DNA from: Rhizobium sp. P40RR-XXII
Lineage (GTDB): Bacteria; Pseudomonadota; Alphaproteobacteria; Rhizobiales; Rhizobiaceae
NCBI RefSeq assembly: GCF_012641405.1
Contig: NZ_JABAII010000011.1
Span: 124,001 to 188,000, forward strand
Direction of reading: 5' to 3'
Length of the DNA: 64,000 nucleotides
Shown here: positions 35,801 through 41,613 of the stretch, one piece after another
How the letters are laid out: each line of letters begins with the position of its first letter
How positions within the stretch are numbered: the stretch's first letter is position 1
The notes under the pieces: generated by a model
Database searches by the model: none
Told to the model about the DNA's origin: nothing
Seen by the model: the letters and a program-made list of their open reading frames with translations, nothing else
Position numbers and translations under genes: made by a program

Positions 35801-36599
35801 TTCTTCGGCAGCCTGCGTCGAGGCCCGTACCAATCTGCGGATAGCTGCGGCCGAGTATCTCGACGCCGCCCTCGCAGGAAATGGCGAGTCCGATGAGATG
35901 TCGCTTCTCGATCGACACATGGTGTTCCTGGACGCCTGGAAATACGCAGACAGCAATGATGCGCAAAACGGTCAGGACTTCGGTGATATAGAATCCACTC
36001 TGAAGAGCGATGCAGCCAAAGCCCTGCTGACAGGTTCGAAAACTCAAATTGCCAGCATCATCCGCGACCCAATCATGCTCGGCGCCATTGCATGGGGTGG
36101 CTGGGGCAATGCCAAGACCACTATTGGAGACGTTGCGGGCCCGTTGCCGGACAGCGTCGCTGGCCTGCCTGAAAAATATGTTCGTGTCATCGATAATGCG
36201 GGCAACGTCGTCATCGTTGGTCCAAATGGCGAAATCTATCGCGATATTGCCGCCGCCCAGCTGGCGGCCGTGACCATAATTAGGACAGACTGGCCTGAAC
36301 TTAGTGGTAGTTTGCGTGAGGCCTCTAATGCTGCTAGTGCTGCTTTGGCTGGAAAAGGCAAGATCAATTATGGAATTGGTTCGTTTAATAGCGAGCAGAC
36401 GATGGTTATGGGTGAGGCTTGGGTGGGGCCGGGATATCGCACTACTTCCAGCGGGTACTATGAGAGTGCCGACGGCCTCAGGCAATTTAGACCGCCGAGC
36501 TTCAAACCTCAGCTTGGTAAAACGCAAGCGAATTTTGAACAACGACTTCCTGGGCAGACGAAATGGGGGGCTAACGGTCATGTGGATGTTATCCCATGA
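23835..36599 (+). CDS. Giant filamentous haemagglutinin / CdiA-type TpsA exoprotein with C-terminal toxin tip
   Basis: A 4254-residue secreted stalk protein. Residues 1-47 are an extended signal peptide (VALALSGLLVFQPMLANAQ). The TPS secretion domain follows, with ADVVIANPNGITCSGCGF (NPNG at about 160). From about 475 to 1990 come some 16 copies of a 90-95-residue beta-helical repeat with G(V/I)DFAATNAAGGNIV signatures. A non-repetitive spacer (about 2180-2340; YAGVDPGQFSDYQPLLYS) precedes filamentous-haemagglutinin repeats (about 2720-3390; AGGNLVAKSTNDINVIGS). A pre-toxin region (about 3790-4150) contains alanine/glycine-rich hydrophobic stretches (GAGILGGVNG, AALLGESLSALAAGAVGG) and cysteines. 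The last 70 residues, with SADGLRQFRPPSFKP and NGHVDV, look like a polymorphic toxin tip; I recall this pattern from bacterial toxin 17 (Ntox17) but cannot confirm it. Its stop overlaps the immunity gene by four bases. Confidence 0.93.
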   Translation: MSNHIGMSAKSVFSSAALRQVHRLARQSVALALSGLLVFQPMLANAQSVSASTTAPAANQPSVGAAPNGVPLVDIVTPNSTGLSHNKYDNFSVGTPGLILNNFNGEVGTSNLGGATPGNPNLKTSGPASVILNEVTSGNRSALNGPTEVFGGRADVVIANPNGITCSGCGFINTPRATLTTGIPNIGADGSLTGFTVNSGDVTFEGAGGNFVAAPGAVDLFDVVSRQIHVNAPIYGKSMRLTGGASQYNYATGEATALTATSGTPEYAIDGSALGAMQADRIKVVVTEKGAGVKMSADMAANAGELSLSADGKISIGNASARDGVTITSKQKVTAAKVTSRQKVAIRADQGITLQSVAADSDIVLANGAGLLSVSGDVNSGTTVLMSSGGGIAAGGVTAGNGAATLVASSGDIAIAGAANSTGDLTLTATAGSISAASLLSYNNLALTAGNSLAVSGNVLAQGNVSATARSISTGMVVSGINVAATSADPSGSVVLGSAGNLSLTATGGNIATGNLQSGGSLNTSATGNIAAGNIQSAGNLTATATSLTAANVTSHGGLTVNAAMNASGQILGAGNILISGAGIQATAIASGVDFASTNAAGGNIVLGAAGALDLKAAAGTITVGTLLSAGNLIAQASLLQSSNLTSHGNVAIDGGMRVTNQLLGASDITINGNANGVSAGLLASGVNFAATKAAGGNIVLAGSGDLTINDSAGAIQAGTVLAAGAINATGQTITADAITGSKNIILTGATSATAGSGSVKISGQVLGGGDVGITGSSIAADAIVSGVDIAATNAAGGRITLGPTATGAGNLTLTTAGAISAGTLLSAGDLIANGSSISAGNISAHHNMTLGGIVSVSGQILGAGNVLISGQSLSAQTLVAGIDFNATNAAGGNIVLGQTGDLAVNVNGAVAASTIQAAGAIGISGASVSAASITGQKDISLSGGSAGGVAVTSQLLGGGNVGISGSSIKVGTAVSGIDFAATAAANGNIVQTTSGDLTLASAGIISTGTLLSAGKLNATGSTVTAGTVTAHGDVTLRGATSVAGQILSAGNVLITGQSLAAQTVIAGIDFSATNAAGGNIVVGQLGDLTAQLSGGFSASTMQAAGAINVNAATVTADTVTGHHDITLSGTTTVNQQILGGGNIGISGSSIQTGAIVSGVDFAATAAANGNIVQTTSGNLTLASTGAINTGTLLSAGSFSASGTTVTADAVTAHGDITLSGATNVTGQVLGTGNILITGQSLSAQSVVAGIDFDATNRAGGNIVLSQAGDLTARLNGGLSASTMQAGGAINVNAATVAADTVTGHKDIALAGTTTVNGQVLAGGSISLSGPSIAAGAIVSGVDFDGTAAANGNIVQTSSGDISLSSPGSVTIGTLSSAGNLTAQASDLSASSITSHGATDLATSGRLDVSGQVLSAGNLSIDGASLNAGLLVSGVDFAATAANGGNIVLGGAGKTDLTVSGNATAGTILSAGDITAKTADLQAGSVTSHGNVGIIGNVDVSNQILAAGDLTINGGSISAPTLISGIDFAATNRAGGNIVLASSGSTNLTASGNISAGTILSAGGFTAKAADLIADSITAHGNADIVGSVDISNQIIAAGNLTVSGGHINAPTLISGIDFAATNARGGGIVLGTAGDMNLTASAGITAQTMLSAGAINASGSAIVANTMTGHGDITLAGSNSVNVSGQLLGAGNVLLSGSTVQLGQAVTGVDFAATARSSNGAIALGSSGDLTINAGSASAGTLIVAGNLNVAASAFTGGNITGHGAVSIGSATSPGVVRINGQLLGANNVSITGSAVSGNVIAAGVDFAAMDQSGAGNVILGQGGNLALAATTGDISFNSLLAAGTITANAANNISANAVAHGDLSLTARNAITLTGQSLASRNANLSARSITIDTLVSGVDFAATNAAAGGSLMLQRTGAMTLSASSGSISANSLLSGGNLAATAAQNIGYNSLQSLGDAALTGPGAIAYTSTTRVGGNLTLNTGTLDLSGSRGSRIAAGGSLIVNASSANLSGSNLVFGGLTLNLSGGADLSNAQVSTVTNAGGSGDITISAAGLATTAGTSLLAAHDLTLNLPSLGNIGQLAAGNNLTFNVAGDFYNSPSGLVFAGNNANLFVGGTLTNDQGAILADGGLTIRGTTAGQRNAAVTNVSGLIQSDGDMSILTNNLTNRRSTTPTWVTGQLVSSGAAVGTFVLNPAVAGQPFAYLESTDQNMFQLYAGVDPGQFSDYQPLLYSVATLADGTSYHAWTWVSGSGPTEVRPIFDWIKARVPKDANGNPILDPNNPSRYFIVDEVVRNGSDTSTTYTWDGSANINQSVYEDRFTAPLSPEAVIRAGGNLTVDATNLTNSYSRIEAGGGATLKGSTLTNEGVVLNRTTTLTCSAQSACSAYNADGTADPSRNIANGTSIVSGSQIIGGAAGTLKAAGALSLNFGTINNTSLGSTGGGAAVSAPSTSSDPLSALNGMTAGGALFNVNAALSSVASNGGASVGSGPSLAGGSATIAGGPTVNGSGLTAAVGASVSSNGVTLASGPSISSGTLTTGGAAINPNSLMGKLTAALGNSGNLAQVLQVNGAELASLAKPQSGGVGGTGPGQVFLFETRAAFLDVSKFYGSSYFIDRVGYTPETKVPFLGDAYFDNQLVDEQMRQLVGDGLGAGSFIPGNNATDQMKTLLDNGVAYAEANGLALGQALTPQQAASLTQSMVIYQTEIVDGAQVLVPVVYLSAADKAKVNGGGAVIAGNSVNIDAGSVNNSGAIAAADGMTINATEIKANGGTFLTGGNMNLNATNGITLAAQTMTIGGQNVVNTNAGVSVGGNLQVAAGGTLSLEGSKIAAGGAAQLSGNNVNLTTVKVDNGGQQNATGARVNAGGNLIIAANNDINVIGSSAKAGGDLKLKATDGAVNIVSTDVARKTNDGYSKTTSTDQQASQLSAGGNLQVNANTGVLISGSDLTAKGDVGLTSNGDINVTTSQNQSNSTFGKNSSSELTHNGSTITAGGNLVAKSTNDINVIGSTMAADGKLGLQAGKSVTIAEAIDSATLDVKSSSKKSGFFGSTKENVSGHLETTTAIGSSVSGKGGAAIISGGDTTVSASKITAGDDTHTSDLNILTGGNLIVSAGKDTETEHDSAKRKGFLRSGSYSYDGYNEATVGSQLSASGDVTLDAGKAAAIVGSKVNADGSLNISGESVSIIGAQEKHQSDSKRKDSGLFVGSGGGFISLYGKNEKQGQQSSTDNVGSELTAGNDVNLAARATDLNIMGSSVNADRDINVSAARDVNVTPGAESSSQSEQQKKSGFGLALSAGNGGFSVGIGAQSTKDSKAQQSDTNAVSTLAAGRDLNISAGNNVNLQATSASAERDVTLFAGKDINLLSANDVTNYEEVHEKTFAGVTISVTSQIGKAADSIMNSAERLSDSGGVNAVTNTAIASLGFYEGYKGLKGAYEALTSTDPKVATGLSFSIGINAGVSHQENSWSSSSSTPVVTDIRAGRSITMEAEKGSITSDGAQILAGYDKNGIPTIPGDALTGDIFLSAANGDINLNAAAGTSDSTSSNKSWSAGVGVNFGCTSKGGCQETGVGVNASYGKGGSETSGTSHTNTHVSGTGDVTIVTNDLALRGATVGGNSVAVDVKNLTIESQLDTQKAKADQFNVSGQIGFGNTGVSGTVQKARGDAVLVSEQSGIHAGTGGLNIDVSSQTSLVGGLITSQATADKNSFSTGTLTVADIDTHSTWKAETYGGGIGTGGLTIAPPVKAGENETGKAYSAIGGNIGITITDPAHQVQDIGTIRRDTNNTNTSLPGLPDLQNILREQYKTQADLQAAQATMAGLVGDIASEFYKQAALNQDQTGMDYWKEGGVGRVLLHTIGAGILGGVNGWEGALKGAAGAATSALLTPAIADLVDGMLKDSTLSDQDKQTLAALLGESLSALAAGAVGGGEGASYGAAQYQYNYLTHKEREEFARTLAACEASGDSDSPACKHKEELQTLSLNRDKKLSDCVGNSSAACVEARTNLRIAAAEYLDAALAGNGESDEMSLLDRHMVFLDAWKYADSNDAQNGQDFGDIESTLKSDAAKALLTGSKTQIASIIRDPIMLGAIAWGGWGNAKTTIGDVAGPLPDSVAGLPEKYVRVIDNAGNVVIVGPNGEIYRDIAAAQLAAVTIIRTDWPELSGSLREASNAASAALAGKGKINYGIGSFNSEQTMVMGEAWVGPGYRTTSSGYYESADGLRQFRPPSFKPQLGKTQANFEQRLPGQTKWGANGHVDVIP
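25260..29800 (+). repeat. Tandem repeats inside tpsA
   Basis: About 16 degenerate units of 270-290 bases marked by the G(V/I)DFAAT signature, at roughly 25270, 25605, 25884, 26190, 26471, 26757, 27028, 27301, 27571, 27847, 28126, 28396, 28670, 28953, 29239 and 29526. Between 26471 and 27847 two unit types alternate (ATNAAGGNIV and ATAAANGNIVQ), giving a higher-order period near 545 bases and implying recent dimer duplications. Confidence 0.85.
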
Positions 36600-36946
36600 A
36601 GGCTGAGGTAAAGCAGTACTCGATGGTTGGAGGTGAGTTCTCCAGCTACTGGCCAGATGATGTAACGGACTTTTGTATAGGAGCTGATGTAACGGTTGGC
36701 CCAGAAGGTGTCCCCGGGGGGGACATCTTCAGCTTTCAGGTCTGCACTCCTCGTTGGCTTGCACACAGTGCAGGGGGGAAGCCATGCTTTATTCGTCATA
36801 CAATTTTGATGGATGAATATGATGAAGATGTGTTGAAATCCACAGTTAGGAAATTGGTCGAAAACACGACCGGTAATTCATGGGAAGAGATTGCGAAGAA
36901 ATTAGCCCGCTACATGTTTTGGGAGTTCGAGGACTACCAAGCCTGA
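36596..36946 (+). CDS. Imm8 family immunity protein (CdiI-type)
   Basis: A 116-residue cytoplasmic protein that should neutralise the toxin tip of the preceding exoprotein. It matches the Imm8 family pattern: MKAEVKQY at the start, a central FSFQVCTPRWL strand, a FIRHTILMDEYDEDVLKSTVRKLVEN stretch and the very typical NSWEEIAKKLARYMFWEFEDY end. The ATG lies inside the last codons of tpsA (ATGA overlap), so the toxin and antidote are translationally coupled. Codon use is more AT-rich than tpsA, as is common for exchanged toxin/immunity cassettes. Confidence 0.87.
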   Translation: MKAEVKQYSMVGGEFSSYWPDDVTDFCIGADVTVGPEGVPGGDIFSFQVCTPRWLAHSAGGKPCFIRHTILMDEYDEDVLKSTVRKLVENTTGNSWEEIAKKLARYMFWEFEDYQA

Positions 36947-37287
36947 ATCGGCTATTTTTGGTTCGTGTGGTCCCGAGCACTCAACGACATACTGCCTTCA
37001 GATTGGAGGGGCTCGTCGGGGCAAAATCATACATTGAGGAGCTTCGCTATTATTTGCGCACAGACGGCGAATCCAAATATGGAATCGCCGCCGCCGACAT
37101 CGAGCGCCTCGATATCACGCGTTGATCCCGCCATCACTTATTCTGGGACCTTATGACGAGCTTGAAGAACGCGTACCCTCACCCGAAACAAGGACGTCGC
37201 GGCACTCACACGATCCAAAGCCATTCGAGGTTTGGTGTAGTGTGATCCCAGGCCTGTCAGCACTTTCAGGACGTTAAGCGTTTCGTC
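36947..37287. other. Junction region with a possible gene remnant
   Basis: A stretch ending with a stop at 37123-37125 reads as coding in one frame (LEGLVGAKSYIEELRYYLRT and GIAAADIERLDITR) but has no plausible start. It may be the tail of a lost immunity or toxin gene. The rest, to 37287, holds nothing recognisable. Confidence 0.35.
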
Positions 37288-39153
37288 ATGGCTACAATTA
37301 TGCACCCTCTCCAGAAAATCTCGTTGTCATTGTTTTTCGTTGGCGTCGCTTCGGCGTCCATTGCAGCTCCCTCTGCCAATTTGAATATCGCGGCCGCTTC
37401 GCTTTTCATGGAAGTGCAATTCAGCGAGACGACTGGAGGTGAGGCCAAGCGAGGTGCGGAGCCATTGCCCCTTGCACCCTCGAACAAGAACACGCAGCTC
37501 CTCACCTTAGGCGATCAGCAGGCGCATCAACACAAATGGGACGACGCGCTCGCCACTTACCGGGCTGCGCTGCGGGAAGATCCGTCATCGGTCGCTCTGC
37601 GGGAAAAGATATTCTCCGTCCTGCTCATTCAGAAAAAATATGAAGACGCCATCGCCCAGGCTCAACAAGCGATGTTGCTGATGCCTAAATCGGCCCAGCC
37701 GCATATTTGGCTAGGGTCCGTTTACATGCTTCAGGTCGATTTCAAAAAGGCCGAGGCCGAGATGAATCAAGCGGTCCAACTCGATCCGAAGGCCTCGCAG
37801 GCCCATTGGTATCTTTGGTTAATACTGGCGACCCTAGGCAAGACGGAGGACGCCGTCTCCGAATTGAAGACCGCCATCGATACCGATCCGACGCACGCGA
37901 TCGTGCAAAATCCAGCGCTCCGGAACGCTCGCCTTGGGCTCCCAGGTCATATCGATTATGAGGATATCGCCTATCGTGAATGGGTTCGCGTTGATCCGGA
38001 GAATGTGGCGGCACATCTCACACTGGCCCGCCATTTGTCGCTGAGCGTTTCCGATGCCACAAAGGAAACGCTGGCAGAATATCGCGAAGCACTTCGCCTT
38101 GATGGCAACAACGTCATCGCCCATCTCGGCATCGCCGATAACTCGAGGGGATCACCCAGCGCGGACGCTGAGGCCATCGCACATTACCGCGAAGCAATTC
38201 GCCTCGCTCCTGGAGATCTGGATGCCCGAATTCGGCTGGGTGTTAAACTCAAATCCGCCAGAAAATATGAGGACGCTGCACGAGCTTACTTTGACGCGAT
38301 ATCAGCGTTTCCGAACGCCTATGAGCCGCACTTTTTCCTCGCCAGTCTCTATGAGGGTGAGAAAAAATGGAATGAGGCGCTAGTTCAATACGAGGCCGCG
38401 ACGAGGCTGCATCCGAAGCATCATGCCTATCACCGAAGCGTGGCCGATATCTACCAGGCTCAGGGCAGATCCAGCGAAGCTATTGATGAATATCGGCTCG
38501 CGGTTGCGCAGGATCCCGCCGATACGTCGGCCAAAGACGGATTACAGAAGGCATTGCGCGCGACAGGGCGCATTGCCGAGGCAGATGCCGCAAACGCTGA
38601 GGATATCGTTCGTATCAAAGCCGACATTGCTCGCAGCCCCGACAGTGCTGACAACCATGACACGCTTGCCAAAGCTTATTTGCAGCAGGGTAAGCTTGAA
38701 GATGCTATCGCTGCGTTTCGAGAAACCGTGAGGCTACAGCCAACCTTCTCTAGTTATCACGAAGATCTCGCAATTGCCCTGCGCGACCATGGTAATGTGG
38801 ACGAAGCGATCAAGGAATTGCGCGAGGTCATCCTTCTCGCACCAATGTCGCCGAGACCTTACGTCGAACTATCTGATTTGTTGCTGCAGTTGGGCAGGTT
38901 GAATGATGCTGTTGAGAACTACAAGACGGCGATCAAGAATGTGCCGGAGGACTCCTCCCTTCACGCTAATCTGGCTCTCTTGCTTGAGACAATGGCCGAC
39001 CGCGAAATTGGCGATCAAAAATTTGCGCTGTTGCGCGAGGCCTGCGCTGAGCTGATTTCTGCCAGTAAATTGCCTTTCGCTGGAGCAGATCTCGACTCAC
39101 GGCTGCACAAGATCGGTCTGTCACTTGGTTCAAACGGTCGTTGTGCAATGTAA
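37288..39153 (+). CDS. Exported TPR-repeat protein
   Basis: A 621-residue protein with a probable signal peptide (ISLSLFFVGVASASIAAPS) followed by at least ten tetratricopeptide repeats. Examples are DDALATYRAALREDPSSVAL, EDAIAQAQQAMLLMPKSAQP, AEAIAHYREAIRLAPGDLDA, EDAIAAFRETVRLQPTF and NDAVENYKTAIKNVPEDSSL. TPR arrays are scaffolds for protein-protein contact; no enzymatic domain is visible. An ATG 12 bases later (MHPLQK) is an alternative start. It is the only intact large gene between the tpsA operon and the toxin-fragment region, so a role with the exoprotein is possible but unproven. Confidence 0.85.
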   Translation: MATIMHPLQKISLSLFFVGVASASIAAPSANLNIAAASLFMEVQFSETTGGEAKRGAEPLPLAPSNKNTQLLTLGDQQAHQHKWDDALATYRAALREDPSSVALREKIFSVLLIQKKYEDAIAQAQQAMLLMPKSAQPHIWLGSVYMLQVDFKKAEAEMNQAVQLDPKASQAHWYLWLILATLGKTEDAVSELKTAIDTDPTHAIVQNPALRNARLGLPGHIDYEDIAYREWVRVDPENVAAHLTLARHLSLSVSDATKETLAEYREALRLDGNNVIAHLGIADNSRGSPSADAEAIAHYREAIRLAPGDLDARIRLGVKLKSARKYEDAARAYFDAISAFPNAYEPHFFLASLYEGEKKWNEALVQYEAATRLHPKHHAYHRSVADIYQAQGRSSEAIDEYRLAVAQDPADTSAKDGLQKALRATGRIAEADAANAEDIVRIKADIARSPDSADNHDTLAKAYLQQGKLEDAIAAFRETVRLQPTFSSYHEDLAIALRDHGNVDEAIKELREVILLAPMSPRPYVELSDLLLQLGRLNDAVENYKTAIKNVPEDSSLHANLALLLETMADREIGDQKFALLREACAELISASKLPFAGADLDSRLHKIGLSLGSNGRCAM

Positions 39154-39154
39154 T

Positions 39155-39370
39155 GGGATTTGATCTGAACTGTTCAATAATGATCTGCTCCAGTGCACGA
39201 GAACCGTGCCAACGCCTGACTGACCGCCTTTTGACCGCCGCTGCGCGCTGCAGATTATCCTGCACTGTGCTACGCGCAATTCCTAACACGACGGCAATCT
39301 CACGCGAGCTGGTTCCGCTTGCCGCAAGCCGCAGCGTAACCGGTGTTCCGCTCCCACGTTGCCCTGTCTG
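39155..39370 (-). pseudogene. Fragment of an IS21-type transposase (IstA N-terminus)
   Basis: Only the helix-turn-helix start remains: VTLRLAASGTSSREIAVVLG then IARSTVQDNLQRAAA, followed by sequence no longer matching a transposase. IS21 IstA proteins begin with this domain. No DDE catalytic region or terminal repeats are visible. Confidence 0.55.
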
Positions 39371-39418
39371 GACTAATCTGTGATCGGCTTTCCATGGCCG
39401 AGCAACGGGAGTTTCGCC

Positions 39419-39622
39419 ATGGAGAGTACATTGGAGCTTCTCACGACCAGGAAGACTGGGCGTGAGGTTCATCGGCATTGGCCAGACGACATCAAATCAC
39501 AGATCGTTTCGGAAAGCCTGCGGCCAGGCGCGATGGTGAATGAGGTCGCGGAGCGACACGGTTTGAAGCCGAACCACCTTTCCACCTGGCGGACAATGGC
39601 GCGGCAGGGCATGGTAGGATAA
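39419..39622 (+). pseudogene. Fragment of IS66 tnpA
   Basis: Codons 1-67 of an IS66 OrfA-like protein: HRHWPDDIKSQIVSESLRPG and EVAERHGLKPNHLSTWRTMARQG are the conserved HTH segment. The frame stops right after ARQG, so the C-terminal half is missing and no tnpB or tnpC follows. An IS66 remnant distinct from the two larger copies further on. Confidence 0.75.
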
Positions 39623-39658
39623 AGCTTTCCAAGAACGGAGTGTTACTTTGAAAGTTCG

Positions 39659-39853
39659 GTGATTGAGCAAATTTCGCTTTTGGAGAATGTTTTACCTGTT
39701 GATCGCCGCGAAATGGTGTTCGGGCGTGCGTCGGCTAACTCATCTCTGCCGGCGCAGATCGAAGTTTTCAATCAAATGGCAGAGGAGGCAAAAATTGCTG
39801 AAGAAAGCTTAGGGTTTTTCGCGCAGAGCGCGCTGCTGGAGTGGTGCGGATAG
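39659..39853 (+). CDS. Short unknown frame (doubtful)
   Basis: 64 codons from a GTG, with coding-like composition (IEVFNQMAEEAKIAEESLGFF) but no recognised family, no clear ribosome-binding site and a position between IS debris and an orphan immunity-like gene. It may be a remnant. Confidence 0.3.
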   Translation: MIEQISLLENVLPVDRREMVFGRASANSSLPAQIEVFNQMAEEAKIAEESLGFFAQSALLEWCG

Positions 39854-39963
39854 GAGATGATGGCTTTGAGGAGTGGGCCTGACTTGGGTCACATCAGCGA
39901 ATATCGATTCCCACAGAAGACAACGCGCAGACTACATAAGCGGGCTGAAATAGTGGGTGCGCG

Positions 39964-40269
39964 ATGAAATTAAATAACCTATCCAAGAACGATCTTGAAA
40001 TTATCAAGGATTGCTTGATCTTTTCGGAAGATGAACGCGTATTTCCCGGGTGGGAATTTGAAACGCTATTTGGAATTTCACGAGAGCGATTCAGCGCAGT
40101 TTCAAAGGAGTGGCCTGCTGTAGATTCAGAGAGCCAGGATGTTGATATGGCTGTTATCGGCTGTCTTAACAATATACTTGGATATCTTCACATGAGTGAC
40201 AAGGATTGGAAAAATAACTTCAGTTTCACTCCTAATGAGCTTTTGAAAATACTGAGAAATATTGAGTAG
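39964..40269 (+). CDS. Orphan immunity-like protein
   Basis: A 101-residue, AT-rich gene. The sequence LIFSEDERVFPGWEFETLFGISRERFSAV followed by LNNILGYLHMSDKDW resembles small proteins encoded just after polymorphic toxins, where they serve as antidotes. No cognate toxin gene precedes it here; directly downstream lies a broken second copy of the tpsA pre-toxin region. Orphan immunity genes in CDI loci protect against kin carrying the matching toxin. The assignment is by context and resemblance only. Confidence 0.6.
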   Translation: MKLNNLSKNDLEIIKDCLIFSEDERVFPGWEFETLFGISRERFSAVSKEWPAVDSESQDVDMAVIGCLNNILGYLHMSDKDWKNNFSFTPNELLKILRNIE

Positions 40270-40401
40270 GTTCGGTTAATTATCTCTTCGATTATTTTTT
40301 ATATACTTTCACAGCGAAGTACTTCTCATTCCTTACAGGATTTTAAAATTCGATCGATTGGTGTGCCATAAAGAGCGCGCACATTAATACTCAGGCTGGA
40401 A

Positions 40402-40666
40402 ACCTTAACGGTAGCCGATATCGACACGCATTCGACCTGGAAGGCCGAAACCTATGGGGGTGGGATCGGCACTGGCGGGCTCACGATCGCTCCGCCCGTC
40501 AAGGCTGGCCAAAACGATACAGGCAAAGCGTATTCCGCCATCGGCGAGAATATCGGCATCACGATTACCGATCCGGCGCATCAGATGCAGGACATCGGCA
40601 CGATCCGTCGCGATACCGAGAACACCAATACTTCGCTGCCTAGCCTGCCGGACCTGCAGAACATCC
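40402..40666 (+). pseudogene. Displaced fragment of a tpsA/cdiA pre-toxin region
   Basis: This stretch repeats tpsA positions about 34966-35226 at high identity (TLTVADIDTHSTWKAETYGGG and ADIDTHSTWKAETYGGGIGTGG-type coding preserved) and ends exactly where IS66 copy 1 begins, after CTGCAGAACATCC. It has no start and is not expressed alone. This arrangement is typical of orphan toxin cassettes that can recombine with the full-length exoprotein gene through the shared homology. Confidence 0.88.
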
Positions 40667-40754
40667 GTAAGCGCCGTCTCTGTCCCATTGGGTCTGCTGC
40701 TTTTTGAGCATAGCTGCGCATGCGAGAAGTCTTCCAGTCGTATCTGGAAGCTGA

Positions 40755-41199
40755 ATGATGGAAGATGGATTTATTGGCCGCTACGAAGTTGTGGAGCCGC
40801 GCCGCGGTAACCGGCGTTGGCCGGATGATGTGAAGTCTCGCATTGTAGCGGAGAGCCTTGAGCCTGGTGTGCGCGTGGTGGATGTCGCGCGTCGTCACGG
40901 CGTTATCGCAAACCAGCTTTCCGATTGGCGACGGCAGGCGCGTCAGGGTCTTCTGGCGCTGCCTGCGGAACTGATGCCGGCCCGATGATAGCCGCTTACT
41001 CGGGCCAGCTTTTGTGCCACTCGCGATCAAGAGGGAGCCGCAGGAGGCTGGCGATGCTTTGCCAATCCAGGAGCCGGCGGCAGCCCCGTCGGGGATCATT
41101 ACGTTGGAAATCGGCTCAGACCTTGTGATGCGGGTTCCCGGCGATGTGCCGGTTGAACGTGTGGCGGCTCTGGTGCGAGCCATGCGAGGGACGGTATGA
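40755..41199 (+). pseudogene. tnpA: IS66 tnpA with a frameshift
   Basis: The first frame gives the HTH half (RRWPDDVKSRIVAESLEPG, RRHGVIANQLSDWRRQARQG) and stops at 40988. The second frame, offset by one base, resumes as PDDSRLLGPAFVPLAIK and continues to 41199 with EIGSDLVMRVPGDVPVERVAALVRAM. Joining them across about 40977-40983 rebuilds a normal OrfA, so a single-base indel has broken the gene. Confidence 0.8.
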
Positions 41200-41549
41200 T
41201 CGTCGCGGGCCAACGCCTGCCTATCCTGATTGCAACGCGGCCGGTGGACTTCCGCTGTGGGCATCAGGCGCTGGCTCTGATGGTGCAGACCGAGTTGAAG
41301 CTTGATCCGCATTCGGGGGTGACGGTGATCTTCCGGTCGAAGCGCGGGGATCGCCTGAAGATCCTGGTGTGGGATGGCACCGGAATGGTGCTAACCTACA
41401 AGATTCTTGAACATGGAAACTTTGCCTGGCCCAAGGTTCAGGATGGAACGATGCGTCTTTCCAGGGCTCAATACGAAGCCTTGTTCGAAGGGCTGGATTG
41501 GCGACGGGTTATGGCGCAACGGGTAACAGCGCCGACTGCGGCAGGATGA
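41196..41549 (+). CDS. tnpB: IS66 accessory protein TnpB (OrfB)
   Basis: The 117-residue IS66 OrfB. It has the family hallmarks RPVDFRCGHQALALMVQ, FRSKRGDRLKILVWDGTGMVLTYK and FAWPKVQDG. OrfB is needed for IS66 transposition, although its biochemical role is unknown. It overlaps the end of tnpA by four bases and is intact. Confidence 0.95.
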   Translation: MIVAGQRLPILIATRPVDFRCGHQALALMVQTELKLDPHSGVTVIFRSKRGDRLKILVWDGTGMVLTYKILEHGNFAWPKVQDGTMRLSRAQYEALFEGLDWRRVMAQRVTAPTAAG

Positions 41550-41613
41550 CTCAGCCGTCCTGTTTTTGTATTGTTTTATTGGGTTTTTCTGCTTCGATTT
41601 GCTATGAAGCTGC

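Noticed and set aside
34401..36581. A 726-codon open frame antisense to the 3' part of tpsA
   Set aside because: It has no recognisable domain and reads as the reverse-frame shadow of a GC-rich repeat gene; several other long antisense frames over tpsA, tnpC and the hydroxylase have the same origin.
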